Positions 7,438-11,035 of a stretch of DNA of 11,035 nucleotides are shown here, in pieces. Origin of the DNA: Clostridiales bacterium UBA8960 (GTDB taxonomy: Bacteria > Bacillota > Clostridia > Peptostreptococcales > Acidaminobacteraceae). A model generated the notes under the pieces. It ran no database searches, was not told the origin of the DNA, and was given only the letters and a program-made list of their open reading frames with translations. The stretch's first letter is position 1; every line of letters starts with the position of its first letter. The translations under genes were made by a program, and so were the position numbers. The stretch covers positions 1 to 11,035 of the forward strand of contig DMYC01000032.1 of NCBI GenBank assembly GCA_003482695.1. The letters run 5' to 3'.

Positions 7438-7537
7438 CAATCATCCGTTGCAATTGCTTCTCTCGTAACCATTTGATTATTGTAAACCATTTTTGGGTAC
7501 AATATTCTAACACGAATTTTATTCACACCAATCATCC
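7438..7537. repeat. 9-bp direct repeat CAATCATCC bracketing the dehydrogenase promoter region
   Basis: CAATCATCC occurs at 7438-7446 and again at 7529-7537, one copy before and one after the likely promoter of the plus-strand gene pair. An 8-bp palindrome GCAATTGC lies at 7450-7457. These could be regulator-binding sites, but short repeats like this can also arise by chance. Confidence 0.25.
7473..7503 (+). promoter_or_regulatory. Possible promoter of the dehydrogenase/HD-GYP operon
   Basis: TTGATT (7473-7478) and TACAAT (7498-7503) are 19 nt apart. An alternative reading is TTGTAA (7480-7485) with TATTCT (7503-7508) at 17 nt. Neither is strong, which would fit a weakly expressed or activator-dependent signalling operon. 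The leader to the ATG at 7555 would be ~45 nt. Confidence 0.4.
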
Positions 7538-7554
7538 AGAAACGAGGTTAACAT

Positions 7555-8703
7555 ATGAACACCTACTTAGAACAACGCAAATTCGTCGTCCCCGAAGTGA
7601 TCGTCGGCTACGAATCCAGCCTTCTTATCGGACAGTACCTTAAGCATTTCGGCGCAAAAAAAGCGATGATCGTCACCGATAAGGGCATCACCGCACAAAA
7701 ATGGTTTCCGCAGATCCTAGCCTCCATTAAGACAGCCGGACTAAATTTCATCATCTTTGACGACGTTTCAAGCAACCCAAAAGATTTCGAAGCCATGCTC
7801 GGCGCAGAGCTTTTTCTAGCGGAGGACTGCGACAGCATCGTCGCAATCGGTGGTGGCAGCCCGATGGACTGTGCAAAATGCATCAGCATCGTCTCCACGA
7901 ACGGCGGCCATGTGCTCGATTATGTAGGCGTCGACGAAATTCGCCTGCCAGGGCCTCCACTCCTTTGTATCCCCACGACTGCGGGCACTGCAGCGGATGT
8001 GTCCCAGTTCGCGATCATAACGGACACGCACGAGCACATCAAAAAGGCGATCATCAGCAAAAAAGTCGTGCCAGATCTTGCTTTAATCGACCCTCAGCCG
8101 CTCATGACCATGGACCCGTATCTCACCGCTTGCACGGGTATGGACGCACTGACACACGGCATCGAAGCTTATGTTTCCAGTGCGGCAGGTGCCCTGACCG
8201 ACGTTCACGCACTGAAAGCGATCGAAACGGTCTATCACGCATTGCCGAAAGCCGTCTTACCAGAGCGGTCGCTGGAAGTGATGCACGACATGATGATGGG
8301 CTCGCTCCACGCTGGATTTGCTTTCTCCAATGCAAGCCTCGGCGCCGTTCACGCCTGTGCCCACAGCCTCGGCGGTACGCTGGATCTGCCACATGGCGAA
8401 TGCAACAGCATCTTGCTTGAGCGCGTCATCGACATCAACTACGACTTTGCGAAAAGGCGCTATGATAAAATCGCGGCCCTCATGGGTGTCACGGAAGGCG
8501 ACATCAAGGCCGGACTCATAAAGAAAATTTCAAGCCTCAGAGAAGCGGTCGGCATCCCAGAGCTTATCGCATTTGATAGACCGAGCGAAGAAATCATAGA
8601 CACCATGACCCATGGCGCGCTGGGCGACCCGTGCATGGTGACGAATCCAAAACCGTTAACCTACGAAGAAGTGAGAGACATTTATGCCAAATTATTCAGA
8701 TGA
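7555..8703 (+). CDS. ercA: Iron-containing alcohol dehydrogenase family protein, ErcA-like
   Basis: A 382-aa group III (Fe-dependent) alcohol dehydrogenase, full length for the family. The NAD-binding glycine segment is GGGSPMDCAK (99-108). All four metal ligands are present: Asp197, His201 (GMDALTHGIEAY), His266 (GAVHACAHSLGG) and His280 (LPHGECN), so it can probably bind iron and may be active on alcohols or aldehydes. The segments CIPTTAG (138-144), ADVSQFAIITD (147-157) and VVPDLALIDP (171-180) resemble, from memory, the ErcA subgroup; Pseudomonas ErcA acts in regulation of ethanol oxidation rather than as the bulk catabolic enzyme. The neighbour supports this: the next gene, a c-di-GMP signalling protein, starts 20 nt before this stop. 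The ATG start has a CGAGG ribosome site (7543-7547) 7 nt upstream. The alternative is an ordinary butanol- or propanediol-type dehydrogenase. Family certain; the ErcA assignment less so. Confidence 0.9.
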   Translation: MNTYLEQRKFVVPEVIVGYESSLLIGQYLKHFGAKKAMIVTDKGITAQKWFPQILASIKTAGLNFIIFDDVSSNPKDFEAMLGAELFLAEDCDSIVAIGGGSPMDCAKCISIVSTNGGHVLDYVGVDEIRLPGPPLLCIPTTAGTAADVSQFAIITDTHEHIKKAIISKKVVPDLALIDPQPLMTMDPYLTACTGMDALTHGIEAYVSSAAGALTDVHALKAIETVYHALPKAVLPERSLEVMHDMMMGSLHAGFAFSNASLGAVHACAHSLGGTLDLPHGECNSILLERVIDINYDFAKRRYDKIAALMGVTEGDIKAGLIKKISSLREAVGIPELIAFDRPSEEIIDTMTHGALGDPCMVTNPKPLTYEEVRDIYAKLFR

Positions 8704-10150
8704 CAAGAAGACCTTCACAAGAGAAGCGATCATCGGCCTTGGGGAAAAGTCCGTCCGAAAAAACTATTATCCAGAGCTTCAAGACAAAATCACGACGCTT
8801 GAAAAAATGCGTTCACGCAACCAAGCCCTGATGATGGCGATTCCGGACATCCTCCTCGTCAGCGATGCGAAACATCATATGACGCCTTTTTCCACGTCGA
8901 GTGCAAAAGAGGCCACTCTGGTACTCTCGATCCTCAGAGATCCGGCTGTTTTAGCGCGCCTTGTGGAGGGTGTGGACCAAGTGCTTAAGAACAGATCTTC
9001 CGAAGTGGTGGATTTCACCACAGAAGCGGGCTATATCCGGCATTTTGAGGCAAGGCTTCAGCTCACTGAAATGAATGAGGTGCTCATCATCATCCGCGAT
9101 ATGACTGAACGCATCGCGCTTGAAAACAAACTGCGCGAAATGGCTGAAACAGATGTCATCACGCAGCTCGCCAACAGAAGGCGGTTTGAAGCTTTCCTTT
9201 TTGATCGTGAAGGTGCGGAATATGAAAACTTTTCGCTCATCGTTTTCGATATCGATGGCCTTAAGAATATCAACGACGCGCTTGGCCACGCAGAAGGCGA
9301 CAGCGTCATCAAATACGTCTCAGGTATACTGAATGAAACATTCAAGTGCGCAGAGATTATCGCACGCATCGGCGGCAACGAGTTCGCCATCGTCTATTTG
9401 GATCAGTCAAACGCCTATATCGAGTCAAAGTGTCTTGAATTTCAAAAACGTCTAGCAGGTGTGAACGCCAATCTATCATACGACATCTCGGTCTCATTCG
9501 GCATTGCACATTCCGGTGGCCTTAGAGTGAATACTACAAGACTCTACCAAAGCGCCGACCATAATATGTATAACAACAAGCTCCTAAAAGTTAGCAGCAG
9601 CAAAAGCGTCCTCGTCAAATCACTTATGAAGGCGCTTGAAGCAAAAGACTACATCACCGAAGGCCACGCCGACCGCATGACCGATATCGCTATGGCAATC
9701 GGTGAAGCCATCGGCCTTGAGCAGCACAGGCTCGACCAACTGGCGCTTTTAACGAAATTCCACGACCTTGGCAAAGTCGGCATCCCCGACAACATCTTAA
9801 AAAAACCGGGTCCACTCACAGGCGAAGAATGGCAAGTCATGCTCACCCACACCACCATCGGCCATCGCATCGCATCAGCGTCTCCTGAACTCGAACCGAT
9901 CTCGGACCTCATTTACAAACACCACGAAAAATGGGACGGTACCGGCTACCCGCTTGGCCTTTCCGGTGAAGACATTCCTCTGGAGTGCCGCATCCTCACC
10001 ATCGCCGATGCCTTCGACGCCATGACCAACGACAGGCCGTATCGCAAGGCACTTTCTGCTGAGTATGCCATCGAGGAGATTTTGCGGTGTTCGGGGACGC
10101 AGTTTGATCCTTATTTAGTGGGCGTTTTTGAGCGGGTCATTAAGGGGTAA
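8684..10150 (+). CDS. PAS-like / degenerate GGDEF / HD-GYP protein, predicted c-di-GMP phosphodiesterase
   Basis: A 488-aa soluble signalling protein. Residues ~13-33 carry a short motif (GLGEKSVRKNYYPEL) that I recall from N-termini of sensor proteins encoded beside ErcA-type genes. Residues ~40-145 look like a PAS domain ending in the usual IRDMTER junction. The GGDEF domain (~150-310) has FDIDGLKNIND, but the signature is GGNEF (230-234): Asn232 replaces the metal-binding Asp/Glu, and the inhibitory RxxD site reads KCAE, so it is probably not a diguanylate cyclase. It may still bind GTP as a regulatory domain. The HD-GYP domain (~312-488) is intact: His360-Asp361 in KFHDLGK, His389, His394, His413-His414, DGTGYP (418-423) and Asp442. 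Predicted reaction: c-di-GMP to pGpG and/or GMP. The ATG lies inside the dehydrogenase gene (20-nt overlap) with only a weak ribosome site (GTGAGAGA), so translation is probably coupled. The signal sensed by the PAS part is unknown. Confidence 0.93.
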   Translation: MPNYSDDKKTFTREAIIGLGEKSVRKNYYPELQDKITTLEKMRSRNQALMMAIPDILLVSDAKHHMTPFSTSSAKEATLVLSILRDPAVLARLVEGVDQVLKNRSSEVVDFTTEAGYIRHFEARLQLTEMNEVLIIIRDMTERIALENKLREMAETDVITQLANRRRFEAFLFDREGAEYENFSLIVFDIDGLKNINDALGHAEGDSVIKYVSGILNETFKCAEIIARIGGNEFAIVYLDQSNAYIESKCLEFQKRLAGVNANLSYDISVSFGIAHSGGLRVNTTRLYQSADHNMYNNKLLKVSSSKSVLVKSLMKALEAKDYITEGHADRMTDIAMAIGEAIGLEQHRLDQLALLTKFHDLGKVGIPDNILKKPGPLTGEEWQVMLTHTTIGHRIASASPELEPISDLIYKHHEKWDGTGYPLGLSGEDIPLECRILTIADAFDAMTNDRPYRKALSAEYAIEEILRCSGTQFDPYLVGVFERVIKG

Positions 10151-10160
10151 TCGTGAGCAC

Positions 10161-10277
10161 GGGCCTAAAAGGCTGCATCTTTATTCTTCACTTAGTCCTC
10201 GTGCGCTTCTTCTTTTGGCTTGCGCCTATGAAGCGACTGCGGAACCGTTCAGAACAAAGATGCATCCTTTTAGGCCC
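10161..10277. repeat. 117-nt giant imperfect hairpin (22-bp inverted repeat)
   Basis: The arms 10161-10182 and 10256-10277 are complementary at 21 of 22 positions, starting GGGCCTAAAAGG and ending CCTTTTAGGCCC. Pairing continues inward with 10184-10187/10251-10254, then 10196-10198/10241-10243, 10201-10202/10236-10237, 10204-10209/10230-10235 and a small GGC-TTGC-GCC tip (10217-10226). There is no T run after it, so it is not a standard terminator. It lies between two convergent genes. It could be a structured small RNA or mRNA 3' end, or a miniature mobile palindrome. No flanking target duplication is evident. Confidence 0.75.
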
Positions 10278-10348
10278 TTACTGTTCGCGTTCAATCCTTA
10301 TTTTGTTGGATTTCGAAACTTACTTGTTTTAATGCCAATCTTAAAAAT

Positions 10349-10382
10349 AAAATCGCAATGGCGTTTCACTTATTGCAATTTT
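10349..10382. other. Small inverted repeat next to the terminator
   Basis: Arms 10349-10359 and 10372-10382 pair at 10 of 11 positions (AAAATCGCAAT against ATTGCAATTTT). It abuts the strong terminator at 10383. The rest of 10278-10348 is A/T-rich and shows no gene or other structure that I can see. Confidence 0.4.
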
Positions 10383-10420
10383 AACGCCCCCAATCTCTTG
10401 GGGGCGTTGTTTTGCTTTAT
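10383..10420 (+). terminator. Strong intrinsic terminator between convergent genes
   Basis: An 11-bp perfect stem (10383-10393 with 10398-10408, TCTC loop, five consecutive G:C pairs) is followed on the plus strand by GTTTTGCTTTAT. It most likely ends the dehydrogenase/HD-GYP transcript about 230 nt after its last stop. On the minus strand it lies 15 nt past the EAL gene stop, and the same stem with a weaker TTAAAATT tail could end that transcript too. Confidence 0.85.
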
Positions 10421-10422
10421 CA

Positions 10423-11035
10423 CTAAACGATTGATTCAACATCTTCATTCATAGGGCCAGGCTTTCCGATAAGGTATCCCTGAAAGTAATCGACATTCAA
10501 CTTTCTGAGGGTTTCATAATGGGCATCTGTCTCAACACCCTCAGCGACAACTTTCAGATCTAATTTGTGGGCGATGTTTACGATTTCACCCACAATTGTA
10601 TGGGACTCATCATCGAGGCTAGCGATGAACATTTTGTCTATTTTGAGGATGTCGACAGCCATGTTTTTTAAATAGCTTAACGATGAATAACCCGTTCCAA
10701 AGTCATCAAGGGCAATTTTAATACCTATTGCCCTGAATTTTGCAAGCAACTTATTTGCTTCTTCAAAATTATTGACAAATAGATTTTCCGTAATCTCAAA
10801 GATTAATTGATTCGCATTCACCTCATAACGCTCGATGCAAGAGAGAACATCCGCATAGAAGCTTTGACTTTGAAGTTGTATCGGTGAAATGTTGATGGCG
10901 ATTGCTACATCTTTCTCGCAAGTTAACAGCATTAGACAGACTTGCTCGATCACGAACATTCCAATGGAAATGATTTGACCATTCCTTTCCGCAAGAGGTA
11001 TAAATGACATTGGTGGTATAACCACGCCATCGTCA
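10423..11035 (-). CDS. EAL-domain c-di-GMP phosphodiesterase, C-terminal part only
   Basis: The frame is open to the right edge; 203 residues of the C-terminus are visible, so the EAL motif itself and any sensor or GGDEF domain lie outside the window. Visible signatures of an active EAL domain, numbered within this fragment, are FIPLAE (11-16), NIS with the metal-binding Asn48, FEITEN with Glu80, DDFGTGYSSLSYL (110-122, the loop-6 region with the two Asp), Lys131 in ILKIDK, AEGVET with Glu165 and YFQGYLIGKP (183-192). None of the key residues seen is missing, so hydrolysis of c-di-GMP to pGpG is predicted provided the unseen part is intact. The protein stops 11 residues after the last motif, so EAL is the final domain. 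It converges on the HD-GYP gene, another phosphodiesterase. A GTG at 11023-11025 could be mistaken for a start, but the homology runs upstream of it. Confidence 0.93.
   Translation of the reverse strand, partial: DDGVVIPPMSFIPLAERNGQIISIGMFVIEQVCLMLLTCEKDVAIAINISPIQLQSQSFYADVLSCIERYEVNANQLIFEITENLFVNNFEEANKLLAKFRAIGIKIALDDFGTGYSSLSYLKNMAVDILKIDKMFIASLDDESHTIVGEIVNIAHKLDLKVVAEGVETDAHYETLRKLNVDYFQGYLIGKPGPMNEDVESIV

Noticed and set aside
7878..8420. A 180-codon plus-strand frame inside the dehydrogenase gene.
   Set aside because: It overlaps the metal-binding core of a clear dehydrogenase in another frame and is extremely Arg/His-rich.
10161..10277. An integron attC site.
   Set aside because: The palindrome ends are GGGCCTAAAAGG-type and lack the GTTRRRY/RYYYAAC core boxes; no integrase gene is present.
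10128..10454. A 108-codon plus-strand open frame after the HD-GYP gene.
   Set aside because: It runs through the giant hairpin, the terminator and the end of the EAL gene, has no convincing ribosome site and no recognisable protein features.

Overview
The window looks like a chromosomal segment of a Gram-positive, probably anaerobic, clostridial-type bacterium (Bacillota/Clostridia). The reasons are an SLH-anchored surface protein, an S41 processing protease with a peptidoglycan-binding tail, a DUF1576 membrane protein, strong AGGAGG-type ribosome binding sites, sigma-A promoters close to consensus and classic U-tail terminators. Genus cannot be fixed from the sequence. I see no phage, transposase, CRISPR, tRNA or rRNA gene.

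Layout: 1-2667 (minus) is the N-terminal 889 codons of a very large surface-layer-type protein: signal peptide, about three SLH-like repeats, then a string of SbsA-type Ig-like domains. It runs off the left edge. Its upstream region (2668-3015) holds a near-consensus extended promoter, a ~130-nt leader with a 9-bp hairpin, and a 14/16 inverted repeat just upstream of the promoter. 3049-5619 (minus) holds a membrane-anchored C-terminal processing protease (own promoter and terminator) and, upstream of it, a membrane-anchored alpha/beta hydrolase. 5689-7324 (minus) is a two-gene operon, DUF1576 membrane protein followed by a 116-aa acidic protein that overlaps it by 17 nt, with its own promoter and terminator.

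A divergent intergenic region (7325-7554) separates these from a plus-strand pair at 7555-10150: an iron-containing alcohol dehydrogenase of the ErcA-like type, overlapping by 20 nt a PAS-like/GGDEF/HD-GYP signalling protein. The GGDEF motif is degenerate (GGNEF) while the HD-GYP site is intact, so the second protein is most likely a cyclic-di-GMP phosphodiesterase. In my reading this pair is the most interesting part of the window: a dehydrogenase-like protein probably used as an alcohol/aldehyde sensor or redox adaptor, coupled to c-di-GMP breakdown. Downstream lie a 117-nt giant imperfect hairpin and a strong intrinsic terminator. The right edge (10423-11035, minus, converging) is the C-terminal part of an EAL-domain protein, a second c-di-GMP phosphodiesterase module.

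How the genes fit together: the left half is cell-envelope business (surface layer, exported protease, anchored hydrolase, membrane protein); the right half is c-di-GMP turnover, all of it apparently on the degradation side. c-di-GMP often controls surface proteins and attachment, so a link between the halves is possible, but no c-di-GMP riboswitch or other direct connection was seen.
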